Shown here: piece after piece, positions 25,901 through 38,302 of the stretch | How the letters are laid out: each line of letters opens with the position of its first letter | How positions within the stretch are numbered: the first letter of the stretch is position 1 | Source of the DNA: Campylorhamphus procurvoides | Lineage: Eukaryota > Chordata > Aves > Passeriformes > Dendrocolaptidae | Direction of reading: 5' to 3' | NCBI GenBank assembly: GCA_013396655.1 | Contig: WBMV01001245.1 | Coordinates: 587,013 to 651,012, forward strand | DNA length: 64,000 nt | The notes under the pieces: model-generated | What the model was told of the DNA's origin: nothing | The model's input: only the letters and a program-made list of their open reading frames with translations | The model's database searches: none | Position numbers and translations under genes: made by a program

Positions 25901-27144
25901 TTCAGCATTTAGAGCAGCACCCAGGGTGCAGAAAAACTTCACAACTACTCTGTCCAGCTTGAAGAAACGTTTTGATATCTTCTCAGGTAAGGATCCTAAA
26001 TTTTAAGTATGAAGTAGAAGGTCTACTCCAGTCTTCCCCATTGAAGGGACAGCAAAATAAGAGGCTGAAGCAGCATAGGTAAAATTCAGAAGGATGGTGA
26101 CAGAGGAAAATGGAAATGCCAGTCTGAAAAACTCTTAATTACCCTGTTTCTGTGGAAGACTCCATTGTCACCAGTGTGTGGTGACAGTTGATGCCACAGT
26201 AATATTGACACCTGTGTATTTAAACACATAACCAATGAGCTGACCTAGTGAGCATAAGGCCAAAGAGATATTAATGTGGGGAAAGAATGTTGTATAGAAG
26301 ATGCTCAATGAAGACCATTTTAATTCCTTCTTTTCAACATCTGGATCCCATCTTTAAACTCAGTGATACCTCTGTCTCTGACCTTTGAGACTCAAATCAC
26401 AGCTACTTAACAGTAGGAAAGAGAAAATCATTAAGGGAAAATATTTTTAACAGTGATCTGAGGAACACCACACCACCAGTGAGGAAGGACTTACCTAAAA
26501 ATAAAATAATCAAGCATCCCAGAATAACTTTCAGACTGTTTCATTTTACAAATGAGGACTACTGGTACAATGTCTATATCTCAAGACATATTGTCTAATA
26601 CAGACAACTAAATAAACATTGATAACCTCTAGCCTGACAGAACATGAATAGGAAAGCCTATGCTGCAACACTAATTTGATATATTGTTCTACGTTGTTTT
26701 TTTTTTTTCCTGCATGTGCTATTGGCAGCTTTGGCAGCTTTGCCTATTCTGAAAGGAAAATTTCCAAAAGTCACTCTTGCCCTGCCAGTACAATGTTTAT
26801 ATTCATGCTACAACTTGTTGGCATATAATACTGAGTGCTAGGAATGATTATGCGCTATGAAATTTTTTCTTAATGAATGGGGCACATTCACAGAGGATTA
26901 ATACTAGTCTTTAATTCATATCCCAAAGTTATTTTTAATTTTATTTGTGCAAAATATGGGAAATATAGTTTTTTTCAGCAGGGCTCTGCTTAATTAACAC
27001 TAGCCATCTCAAGTTAGAACTTTAGTATAAACGCTTTATATAGCTTCCCTTTATTATCAGTGATCTATGCATCTAAAAAGACACATGAGGCGAATTTTCT
27101 TCCAACAGTTCCCATGCCTCTATAGTGTTGATAGAGGAAAAAAT
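22961..27144. other. Unique AT-rich DNA, no gene seen
   Basis: No coding gene or named repeat is recognised. A-rich runs occur near 24344-24380. Overlapping minus-strand frames at 24237-24829 are AT-driven and lack domains. A 20-bp near-duplicate (GGCAGCTTTGGCAGCTTTG) lies at about 26727-26745. Nothing else stands out by eye. Confidence 0.5.
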
Positions 27145-27256
27145 TGGTTCTGAGTACCTGTTCTAAACTGCTAAAGCTGAGTGAGACAGAATCCCAGCTG
27201 GCTAACTGGATCTGTCTCACCTAGCTTTAGCGGTTTAGAATGGGTTCTCAGAAACA
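27145..27256 (+). repeat. Long hairpin (40-column main stem, 20-base loop)
   Basis: Positions 27151-27190 pair with 27211-27250 with no bulge: 34 of 40 columns are Watson-Crick. Of the other six, four (27159, 27160, 27169, 27179) would be G-U pairs in a plus-strand RNA, and two (27155, 27180) are unpaired. About five more pairs extend the stem to 27145 and 27256. The loop contains CAGCTG. It could be a small palindromic transposon remnant, since CG-to-TG/CA decay would give three of the same mismatches, or an RNA hairpin of precursor-microRNA size. I do not recognise a known microRNA seed. Confidence 0.85.
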
Positions 27257-27258
27257 GT

Positions 27259-27310
27259 GGTAATAGATAACTGGGGTAACATAAACAGGTAAAAAGGGGT
27301 AATAGATAAC
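27259..27310. repeat. 13-bp direct repeat beside the hairpin
   Basis: GGTAATAGATAAC occurs at 27259-27271 and again at 27298-27310. The first copy starts two bases after the hairpin stem ends. No function is inferred. Confidence 0.85.
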
Positions 27311-29674
27311 AAGTAATATAATGAAAACATAATGAAAATGCAGAGAAAGCTGCAACAACATACAAATTATATTTGTTACCTCAGGATAAGATTGATTTTC
27401 TTTCTTGAGGTTCATCACTCTTTTTCTACTAAATTCCTAGAATGCTAGAAATTAAATGAGGAAAAAACCTTATTTGAGTTCATGGACCAGATCCTCCCAA
27501 ACTCAGATGTTTTTTTCAGCAGACTAAAAAACCATGGCCAGCAGAATGATTTTTCCTGGAACAAAACCACCAAAGTATTAGCATTATATAGAATGAAATA
27601 ACCTCTGCAGTGTTTTGGCACAAAACAACGAAGATAGTATTTCCATCATTCAGTTTGCAGAATACCAGTATATTATCTTAGAAAACATATTGCTAGTTTG
27701 GATTCTTTAGGTCCATAAATTACATGAGACCAATGGACAAAGCTGATTGATTTCTTATTGGTAGTTCTCCACAAGAAAGTGATATTGCATGGGAAACTAG
27801 AGTATTTGGGGAATAATTCGTGTCTACACGAGCACAGGTGAAGAAAGTAGCCAGTGGTGTCCACCCTGTGCGCTCTCCATTTAACCATCTGAGTTGAAAA
27901 GGGCATTTGGATATGAAAACATAAACATGTAGAACCAATTGGTACTCTTCACGTTCACTGATAGTTGCACTAAGCAAAACTAAGTATTTTCCTGATAGCC
28001 AGAGCCCATTCCGCTGTCATACACTGTTCCTTTACAACCCAGTAGAAGTTGATGACATAAACATATCCTTTTCCCAAACACTTGGGTTGTGTGTGATTTA
28101 ACCTTTAACTCCCACTTGTTGTTACAGGTTAGATGTCAAATATTTCTTGCAAGCCCTTGGCAAGGGTTTGAATATGTTTTCATCACTCTTCCCCTAAGTA
28201 ATGTAGGCTGAAGTTGGAGAAGCATCATAGGGAGGTCTCCCTTCCCCCCATCCCTCTGGCCACTTCCTCCAAGTTCAAACAGGAAAGCAGGGACAATGCA
28301 GAGGGACCCGCCACAGGCTCACAGTAAATCTGCAATTACTTGAAATGTCACTTCCTGTTTTTGCAGCCTACAGAAGAACAAATACCCTTCTGGGCTGTGC
28401 TGTGAAGCCAAGGGGCCCTGGCGTGTGCACTCCTGGCACTGCCGGGGCTGGGGGCAGCAGGAACACAGGGACGTGCTGCTCAGCCAAACACTCCAGCACT
28501 TCCAGGGGTGACAATCAGTCTTCCTCTAGGGACATATAAATGCTATTTGATCTGTGTAAATGAAATTTTATTCCCACTAAGACTACTACTTTTGCCTTAG
28601 AAAACAGAGCTTTGACATGATAGTAGTTTTACACGTATTAGAGGCCAATTTTCACTGCCAGTTTGTATGGAGTTTAGTATGTCAGAAGTCTTGGACCATG
28701 GCAGTCCCTGCCGCTTTGTCCCTTAGAAACCTCTGTATAACTGTTTTCAGTAGATCCTGCTGAAAAATATCATACCACATATGTTCCCGCAAATGTTTGG
28801 GGTGAATTTTTTCCAGCTGTGTGGAGTCTTTGTTCAACTTTATCACAATGACAGTCCAAAGTGGGCTTGAACATAGGGTGTGGAAGAGGCAGGAATAGGT
28901 TAAATCAACACTATCTTAATAGAAAGCTGCTTATAGAACTGTGGTGTTAGTGTAAAGGATATTTCAACTCAGTCAGCAGCATTCAAGCTGCTAAATAAGA
29001 ACTTACAGAAAGTTTTGGCATCACATGAACACTTCCCCTACTCTGTATTTGTAGACCAAGATCTGTTCATTCAGCAAACACAGAAGAAAGCTCTGTGAAG
29101 TACTTCTTCACGCCTTTGAGAAACATGGTAAGGTGCACTTCCATGTCTAGCTGATCATGCTTTGCCAGATTGAAATATACTTATTTCACAAAGCAAAACA
29201 TATGCATATTTAATTTCAGCGCATGGCTTGAGAACACCAGATAAGGCATAAAAGGGAAGCCAGTGCTGCTGGTTTTGAAAGGCTGACAATGGAAAACGTG
29301 TTGCCAAAGTGAGAAGATGTTGCATAAAGTCAGAAACTGTTCTGTGAAGTAAGCATGTGTCACTCACTGTCTAAACTGTTTTCAGAGGAACACTACTTCA
29401 GGAAAATTGCTTAAAGTTCTTCAGAAGTATTTAAAAATGCTTTCTGGGTGTTGTTCCTGAAGGACCCTAGTGAATGCAGAAATTCCCCAGGGTTTGTAAG
29501 TTCCTGCTGTTTTCTGCATTTGCATATACCACTTTTCCTTGCTGCTTTTATCTAAATAGTCATTAAAGAAGGAGAACAAGCACAGGAATCATATGAAAAA
29601 TCTCAATTATTTTGGGGAGGTTTATTGTTTTTATTTTTAAAATGGGATTGTTTTTCTGATATAAAAATTGCACA
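27311..29674. other. Unique DNA with a small GC-rich patch
   Basis: No gene is recognised. A GC-richer patch at about 28370-28515 includes a run of GGGGCTGGGGGCAG type. A pyrimidine-rich stretch ending in TTTTTGCAG lies just upstream at about 28350-28367, like a splice acceptor. The 64-codon frame across it (28345-28539) has no domain I know, so an exon call is not justified. Confidence 0.45.
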
Positions 29675-30316
29675 GGGAAAGAGTTGGGAAGCTGTTCGAC
29701 AGAGAAGAACCTAGGGGTGCTGGTCAACAGCATGAACATGAACCAATGTGTCCAGGTAGCCAAGAAGGCCAATGGCATCCTGGCCTGTATCAGCCATGTG
29801 TGTCCAGCAGGACCAGGGCAATGACTGTCCCTCTGTACTAGGCACCGGTGAGACCACACCTTGAGCCCTATGTTCAGTTCTGGGCCACTCACAAGAAAGA
29901 CATTGAGGTGCTGGTGAATGCCCAGAGAAAGACAACAGAGTTGGTAAAGGGGCTGGGGCACGAGTTTTATGAGAACTGTCTGAGGGAGCTGGAGGTGTTT
30001 AGCCAGGAGAAAAGGAGTCTCAGGGGAGACCTTATTGCCCTCCACAACTACCTGAAAGGAGGGTATTGGGAGGTAAGAAAGAGCTTCAAGTTGCTTCAAG
30101 GCAGATTTAAGTTGAATATTAGAACCAATTTCTTTATGGAAAGGTTTGTCAACCATTGAGCAGGCTGCCCAGGGAAGTGGTGGAGTCACCGTTCCTGGAA
30201 GTATTTAAAGATGTGTGGATGTGGTGCCTGGGCACATGGTTGAGTGGTGAATTTGGCAGTGCTGGGCTAATTGTTGGACTTGATCATTATCAAAGTAAAT
30301 GATTTTATGATTTTGT
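29675..30316 (+). mobile_element. CR1 LINE, ORF2 end plus 3' UTR and terminus
   Basis: A relatively well preserved sense-strand copy. Reading across frames, 29680-30060 encodes the CR1 ORF2 C-terminus: EKNLGVLVNS, QVAKKANGILACIS, a GTGAGACCACACCTTGAGCC block for [22 protein letters not shown] and [14 protein letters not shown]. The last parts are visible in a 103-codon frame at 29848-30159. The 3' UTR follows, with blocks GGGAAGTGGTGGAGTCACCG and GGATGTGGTGCCTGG, ending in degenerate octamers (GATTTTATGATTTTGT) at 30301-30316. It is 5'-truncated and frame-shifted, so inactive. The complementary strand carries a 208-codon open frame (29563-30189) that is only a shadow of the element. Confidence 0.94.
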
Positions 30317-33300
30317 AGTTCCATAAAATGGGCCACAAACCCAGTTTGATTCCTGTTCAAGGGAACCCAAATAGGAATTTAAGAGATTCTTTCCCATATG
30401 GCAAATACTGGAGCAGCCCCTTATTCCTTCCAGGTCACCTGCCTGCCCCACAAACATCCAGCAAAGCACTTGCCAGGGCCTCATAGCTGCCAAATTCTAA
30501 AAAAAATACCCTGACTCTCCAGGAGCAGCTTGAACAGCTGCAGTGTGGGAGCGCAAGTTGGGAGCTGAAGCAGGACCATGGCCTTGCACCCACAGTCCCA
30601 TCCTGCAGCAACTAAACAAGATAAGCAGGGAAGGGACCTGTGTATTTGGGAAACTGGGGCCTTCAAACATAAACATCCTCCCATAACACTGTTTCCCTCA
30701 GCTGGCCTGTTTTGCAGGTGACCAAGGTAAATAACTGAGATTTTCCAGTCCTCACAACTGGGTCAGTCATGTAGGACTGGCACAGAAGTCCAGGGTGCTT
30801 TCTTCTTCACTGACTGTTTCAGCATTTTGGGGTTTCATCCTGTGCTTAAAAGAAAACCAAATTTCAAAATCCTAAATCCTCCAGACCACAAACATCCTTA
30901 CAGAAAACTCTAAAGTACATAACATATGTAGAAATACAGCTGACACTGTTTGGAAATGGAGCCACACATCTTGTTAGGCATTCACATTTTCATTTCATAT
31001 TTTCTAACCTACAATCATGTTTTATTCCACATTGTTTAGATAGACAGTTACTTCATTCTACCAGTACTTCTCTGATACTGTTAAAACTAAGGCTCCTCCC
31101 TGTAGAATAGATTTTTATGTCTTGAATATATCGATGCTGAGAATTCAGGATGAATAAAGCCTTACTTATATGCCAGCTCAGCTTGTGACCACAAGCATAA
31201 TAATGAGAGCAGAGGGGACTCTATCAGAAAATCCTCAATGTTGTGTGCTTCAGCAACTAAAGCCAGTCATTTATAAATACAAATGAAAGTCTTTGAGATA
31301 TTCTAATGGTTCCGTTTTTTTCACAAATGGCATAATTTTTCATTAACCAGTACTCCTGCCAAAAGTATTGGAAAGGGTTTTTTTCAAGTCTGCTGTGTTT
31401 CCTGCCAGCTCACCTGCTGGCTCTGGAGGCTCTGTGTTCTGAGAGAAACTTATAACCAAGGTCACGTCAATGTTAGAACTGCCAAGGTTTTGATATTCCT
31501 CATCAGGGAGCCGGAGCCACAGTTCTACTGAGGGCTCTCAGGGTCCACGCTCAGCCTCAACCCCTACACAGTTGACACTAAGGATCGTAGGGTTTTGACA
31601 CTTTCCATACCTTACCTGGCAACCTAGAAAACCGTAGGATTCCTAAATTAAATTTGTACCCTTATCATGTTACCAACTTCTGCTTCCCATTGCAGGATGC
31701 TTCATCTCTGGCCTTTCAGTTTTAAGAGACCTTGGTCAGCCAGGACTTTAAAACAGTGTGAGATCTGAAGGACACCAGTTGCTTCCAGTTTCACTAGGCT
31801 AACCTACAGTGTTTATAACTGGGAGTAAGTGCAGAGATTTATATTTAGCCAGCCATTCATTTCTGGAGATTTGATCAAACCAGAGTTCATACTTTCAGAC
31901 ATTCAATTAAGACTATAATATGATCACCCTTCAAAACCACAGGATTTAGTAGATTTAGTGATTCAAGAGGCTTACTACTAGTTTATAGAAATACAATTAG
32001 CATCTGCAAGGAGTGTTGAGTACTTCTATGCTAAGAATCTGTAAGTACAAATTCACTGTAATAATCACTATATTTTTTGCATTAATTCTAACTATTGTAT
32101 TTAAAACTGTACCTTTTTAGTACCCTGCTTTAAGTGCTGTCTAAATCAACAGTGAGTTTCAGTATAGTTTCACACTAACGTTCAGTTATCCTCTAATTTA
32201 AGCAAATATCTGTGTTCAGGAAGTCATTGACATAATTAAATTTATTTATAAGTACTCACTTAGACAGAGGTCTCAGGTCCTGCTATGAGCTGATCCATTA
32301 GAAAAAAAAAATCAAGATCATTATATTTGGCACCTAATCTCAGATTTTATTGACTCAGCCTGGAAAGTCTGTACAAAGATTTATTTCAGATGGAAATAAA
32401 TTCCTTTGTTCCTCACTTCTCTGAATGCATTAGGCTTTTCTATTATTATTATAATACCATTCCATAGTTTGTTAGCCAACATCTCCCAGGTAACAGGTAT
32501 CCCTACCTTGATATTAAGTAGATTAAATTTCTTTGTGGAAGCATCAGTGTTAGTAATGTTTTTGTACTGGTTTTTATAGTTTTCAAATAAATGGAGGTGG
32601 CTTCTCATATTTCAACATATTCTGGAGAATATCCAAGGCCAGTCATAAACTAGCAGATTATATGAATTCCATAAATTATTAAGGGTCATCAGTGACCAAC
32701 CTTTCTCCTCATTTCCATTTCCTTTTGACAGGCATAACGACTTTGTTATGAAAAACTTTCAAAAGTATAGGAATGTGAAAAATAGACAGTCCATATCTAT
32801 TTAATAAACACAGATTAAAGTCCAGCTACACTGCAGTTTATGGGACAGACTGAATAGTATTGGATAAGCATTTTTATAAACAACAGACAAGCGTAGGAAA
32901 TAACACAATTTCTGGAAATTGCAATTTGTTTGTTATTAGTTCGTATTTCTGTTAAACATGAAGTACCTCAAAAATGTAAAAGCAGTATGAAACTGTACCT
33001 ACACCAGTATGACCAAATTTCTGCCAGTCAATTGTGACCTTTTAGGAGTCTGGCTTGTCTATTTTGCACTATCATTCACACAAAGTTGAAAGCAAACTCT
33101 AACTAAAGCTCTATAAGAAGTAACCTGCCTTCCTAGTTAATTTGGTCTTCTAGCTAACTGATCCAGTACTTTTTAATTCACATGACAACTTACTTCTATA
33201 GACAAAGCACACAGTAAAATGGGAATTCTCAGCAAAGACGAAAGTTTGAAAAGTTCCTGGCAAGACAGAAAAGGAGGAAGCCCTCATGTGATATAAGTCG

Positions 33301-34585
33301 ACACAGCTCAGTTGATATCAGTCAAAAAACTTTACAGCTTGGCAAAGATTTAAAATAAATGTCTCAGAAGATGTACAGTCATTACAAAGACCCTAATAAC
33401 ATAAACTTTTAATTTAAAACCTAACATAGTTCTGTGTAAAACTGCTTAGCTCTTATTCATAGAGTTGCATTTTTCCAGGCATGACAAACAGCTGCTGTGC
33501 ATTCGTTGTCACTTGAAAGTGCTGAAGCTTACTCCAGTCTATTTATGAGGTTGCTGTTGTTATTCTATGTCTATATCTTTGAAAGGAGGCACATTGCTGT
33601 TTGTTTCAGTTCAGTCCTGTCTTGTCAGATCTCATTTCGTCAATGTAACATGTAAGTTACAGTGACTTGCAGTGTGTATGAAAGCCTGTGTGAAATGAAT
33701 GGGGTTTCATGGGCTTTGAAGGGATGGGCAGACCAGTATGAAGAGGTGTCCTTCTGTAAAAGGAAAAAGAGAAAAAAGTTTAAAAATACCTATTCTATTT
33801 ATTGTAGATTTTATTTCCTCAGTTCTGACATTGATAATATTCTTCAGGAAACTAAGTGATGTCATTTCCTTTCTACAGGCAAGTTACATAAATCCTGGAA
33901 TACAGCCACTTCAAACAGCCTTCAAACAGATGGCTGTGTGTATAAGAGCCAGAAAGTGAGAGCAGCCACTTGCAGTAAAAAATGTTACCCCACACATGGT
34001 ATAATGTTTATTTTATGGCCTCTCTCATGGACTTACATGGCTCATTCTTCTAATTTTTCCAGGCACAACTCCCTTAGGAAGTAGTTGCAGAATACCAATG
34101 TAAAGTAAATTAAAATTATATAAATAAAATAACTTGAGCAGAACAAAGCTTAATGTCTCAATAGATATCAGCCACAAGACAGAACAGAATACAGACAGAT
34201 CTCAATATCAAACGTTTCATTTGTTAAGTTACTCCAGGACTGAATTTTGAGTAGTAAACCAGTGAGAATTAAGAAAATCCAATTTGGTTCAAAGTCTTCA
34301 TAAAGCCTGGTAAGGAACTTTAACTAGAGGTGTGACAGCAAAATCCCTTGAACCTAAACCCATATTTCCTGTAACAAAAGAAAACCTGTCCACAAGGTAA
34401 TGACCTAAAGCCAGATGCTGTACCCTACACACACAGTGAGGAGGAGCATATGGAGCAACTTGGTTCTTAGAAACCTAGCCATAAAGACAAAATCCAATAC
34501 TACGTGACTAACCATCCCAGAAAAGCTCATGCACAAGACTGTGAGCAGAGGGGAACAACAGTGTTACACATCAGAAAGGAAAAAG
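30317..34585. other. Unique DNA, no gene seen
   Basis: No interspersed repeat or exon is recognised. Composition is more GC-balanced at 30340-30720 and 31390-31620, and AT-rich elsewhere. All frames are short. Confidence 0.5.
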
Positions 34586-34619
34586 GGTCCCTTCTGTGTT
34601 CAGCACAACAGAAGGGACC
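34586..34619. repeat. 12-bp perfect inverted repeat, 10-base loop
   Basis: GGTCCCTTCTGT (34586-34597) is exactly complementary to ACAGAAGGGACC (34608-34619). It sits in a locally GC-richer stretch, about 34550-34800, of unknown origin. Confidence 0.92.
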
Positions 34620-35808
34620 ATCCTACTGGACACACTGCCAACCCACCCCAAAAGACATCCAACCAGTCCAGCTGCTTGAGGCAATTCTGCCTCTGCCTTC
34701 TTTCTCATGTCCCTACTCACATTTTCCCATGGTGGGATTGAAAAGCAGGCAATACCAGTGGGTCAGCAGCAGCATCTTAACAATGTCAGGAACAAAATCA
34801 AGGGCACCCTAAAAGCACAGGGATAACCTGAAGAAATCAGAGAGTCCATCTCCTGGCATTATGAAATTCCACAATGCTTTCCAGCACCAAAATCTTCGGG
34901 CTTGATAAACCATGCTGAAAATAGTAGGTAAGATTTTTTTAAAGGAGTTTGGAATCATTCTGACTCTGTTAAAATCTAACACATAAGGAGAAGTCCCAGA
35001 CTTCAAAAGGAGTGGCAGAAGGCCAAAGCACAGCACTTTTGAAGTTTCTATCCAGGCAGCTTCCAGGCTACTTTCTTTCTTTTATGCCTGAACTACAGGC
35101 AAAAGTATTGTCCTGGTTCTAGACCTATGCCTCCATTGTCATGCTTCTGTCATATGAAAATTCAGTTCTTGAATGTGGCTGACTGATTTTTCTCAGGTGA
35201 GAAAATCAGTGGCAAAGGGGTCTGGAAATATATCTGCAGTTTAACTTGATTTACTCATTCACTGCAGGCCAGTAATGGAGGCAACCACAAAATCATTATG
35301 GGCAATTTCCTTTTTCAACTGTTTTTACTCATACAGCAGTGTCCAGTTCCCAGGAAGCTTTTCTGTCCCAGGAATATCTTCCAAATACAGGGAATAAAGT
35401 AAAAAATAATTTTTTTCTGGATGCCACAGCTTACTTCAAGGACCTTTGAATAACAAAACAATACAGCATATCTTAAGAGTAGATAGGGGCACTGCCATTT
35501 GAATTCCTCGTAGCAATGATAACAAATAAAGCCTTATGATATTGCCAAATATCATATTAAGCTTGTAGGGCAAGGACCACTGAAGTTTACAGGGAGCTAT
35601 GATTGAAGGCAGAGATATGTTATTCTCCCTCCTTGCTCCCTGTTCTCCATCCATTACAATGTCTCAGGGCTGAGACCTATTTTCTGGGATGCTTTACTGT
35701 ACTGTAGAGGTTGCTAAAAAACCAGCATTTGCAATGTCAGAATTCTTCCCCATAGATGCTACATGAATTGCTAGCACAGTGGTTTTACAGCATGGGGTTA
35801 CTTTCCAC
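34620..35808. other. Unique DNA, no gene seen
   Basis: No gene or named repeat is recognised. Frames of 70-102 codons at the left edge have no domain signature. Confidence 0.5.
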
Positions 35809-35830
35809 CACTCCTACAATTGTAGGAGTG
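35809..35830. repeat. 22-bp perfect palindrome
   Basis: CACTCCTACAA and its exact complement TTGTAGGAGTG abut with no spacer. In addition, GCTAGCAC at 35770-35777 is the complement of GTGCTAGC at 35828-35835, which overlaps the right arm. No transposon ends are recognised. Confidence 0.95.
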
Positions 35831-37195
35831 CTAGCCTGCTAAAAACATAATTGTGAGATTCTGTATCACAGCACCACAGCTGTCACACCTATATAACTGT
35901 TTTTCATTCAAACACTACAATAACAAAGACCACTCTACACCACAGCAGCACATGTCACCAACCTTACTTTAAAAGGTAACAGTCCATCTGTAGTACTTCA
36001 GTATGACTTCTTGTCTCCTTGCACTATAGCCGCACAAAGAGAGAAATATCCTTGAGTACAGATAATTCAACAAAAAAGTCCCAGAGCCTAGCTTTCAGTC
36101 TTTCTATGGAACAGAAAAAGATGGCCAAATATCCATAAATACTATGTTGGCCTGTAACACCCAGTTGTATGAAAGAGGCTATACAAGAACAGGATGTCCT
36201 TTTAATTATTTGCAGTAGTGATCAAAGCTAGTAGGTGGTGTAGAGAGCCTGCACAGGCCACAGTTACATGCTCAGAGGAGTGTCAAAGCAGATGAGAGGA
36301 TGTCAGAGAGTTTAGGGGTTGCAAAGCGTCCTCCATCGTCCTATAATTCTGTCCCCAGAGAAGGACTCTGTGTAAAAGTCTGCTCTAGGGCTACCCTTGG
36401 AACAGCAAGACCCAGTGCTATCTCTTGCCGTGGCTGCCAAAGCCAAAATTTTGTCTGAGTTATTTGTGCAATTTGCCTTCTCATTTAACACCATGAAGGA
36501 AGATCTGCTCACTCTGGGGTCATTCTGTGCTCACTGTGTGACAGAGACAAGGAATTACTTGGAAGAAGGTACAAGCAGGTGCTGGAAAATGGCAGTTCAT
36601 TTGTGTTCCTCGGCAGCAGCACTGTCTTTTTTGTCTCCAAGGAGACTGAGTGACGCTCACTGCCAATGCACCAGAGACACAGAAATCCACTGCAGTGAAA
36701 CCGTGAGTCAGAACTCCTTGATAGAACTGGAACTGTTAAAGAGCCAAGGATCAATACACTCTGCTGAGGAAACAGGTTTGCTGCAATCAAACCACTATTT
36801 TTTTCCTACTACTACAAGCTCTTTGCTTGAGATCTTGTGACCATTTGGAATGTAAAATGTTCTCCATTCAGGATGATTCTCCCCTGTATTTTGTATTTAT
36901 TTGATTGCAAAAGAGCAGTTTAGAGATCCTATTACCTCAAGGTAGAATTGTGTCCTCAAATGTTTTTATGTTTCTCTTGGGCTCTGCTGCCTGAACTCCA
37001 CCAAATAGTCTAATAAGTTCCATATGCCCATTTTTTTGAAGAACACATTTTCAAAGCAGCAAATGTTTTGACGGATTGGCTCACAGAGAGCCTGAATGCT
37101 GTTATACACATCGTTTAGCATTCCACAAGGCCCCCACTGTTAAATTCTGGGAATGTGGCCAGAGTGACCTACCTAATACTGCACTAACTAGCTTT

Positions 37196-37216
37196 AAAAA
37201 AAAAAAAAAAAAAAAA
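37196..37216. repeat. 21-bp A run
   Basis: An uninterrupted run of 21 A. It could be the tail of a retroposed transcript inserted on the plus strand, but no AATAAA signal or recognisable gene lies just upstream. A plain mononucleotide repeat is equally likely. Confidence 0.95.
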
Positions 37217-38265
37217 GACATTCTTAGCCATTGTGCAGCACTAGAGCATATTTGGAATTTGAATGTGTATTTGGTGCCCCGGTAGTTTGTGTTTGAGGTG
37301 TGTGGGAATTAGGTTGACACAAAACTGGACTCACAGAAAGAATGTTTTGCATAAAACTAAAAATATATTTTAAAAGTAGCTCACACATGTCATCTAAAGC
37401 AGAAGCTGGGGCCCCCAACTTGCAAGAAGTTAAAAACCACCTGAGAGGTTAAGCCTCCCACACACACACAGTCCAGGCAAACACAAGCATGTCCAACGCT
37501 ATCTAAAGAAAAAAACCAATTCATTAGAGACCTTGACACTTCATTCAGAACATGGCAAAAATATTTAGGAGAATGCATCAAACACAGATTGCCTGTAATT
37601 AAACTATGAGTGCATCCAGGATTGGAAAAAATGGCTAACACATTTATTTTGGGTAAGGAAATGTTCTAATATTTTTTCAAAGACTTCAACCCTGGCTTTG
37701 AATTTTTCATCTCCTTTATCTAGTGGAAATTTGTTATTTCTCTCTCCGTGTCCTACTCTCAGGTCAAAACATTTTGGAACGCAGGTGTGACTCTGCCACT
37801 TTCTTTATATTCTGGAGACCAGGGATTTAGCAAACCAAGAAACAAATCATCAGTTTAGTACTGTAGACCTTTATCATGGTGAAACCAACAATGCTTACTT
37901 TTTGTTCTGACAAAGGAATAAAGTAATTACAAAGCATTTGTTGTTCATTTAAAAGGGTAAACTTCCTGACCTAACACACTTATTCCATGTGTATAACCTA
38001 CACAAAATTCAATATCCAACATTAGGCCAAAGACAGAAAGCAGTGGGGACGATATGTAGGCGCTAGGATATTCTGTGTCTCTGCACACATGATGATAGGC
38101 AAGGCAGGGTTCAACACCCGGGAGGGTTCATCAAGCTCTAGATTTGGGAGTGGCAATTATTAGATATGCTCAGAAGCTGGTGTGGAAATCACATATGTAG
38201 TTATCACAGGCCATATATGGCAAAATTTCTTTCACCAAGTCCTCAGACTGCAAATACAGTAAGAA

Positions 38266-38302
38266 TTGTGTGTGTGTGCATTTGCATGCATGTGTGTGTG
38301 TA
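38266..38302. repeat. (GT)n microsatellite with TGCA interruption
   Basis: Two short GT runs flank a TGCATTTGCATGCA segment. It is simple sequence. Confidence 0.88.

Noticed and set aside
29563..30189. 208-codon minus-strand open frame, the longest in the window
   Set aside because: It lies mostly antisense to a clear CR1 copy on the plus strand, and its predicted protein has no independent signature.
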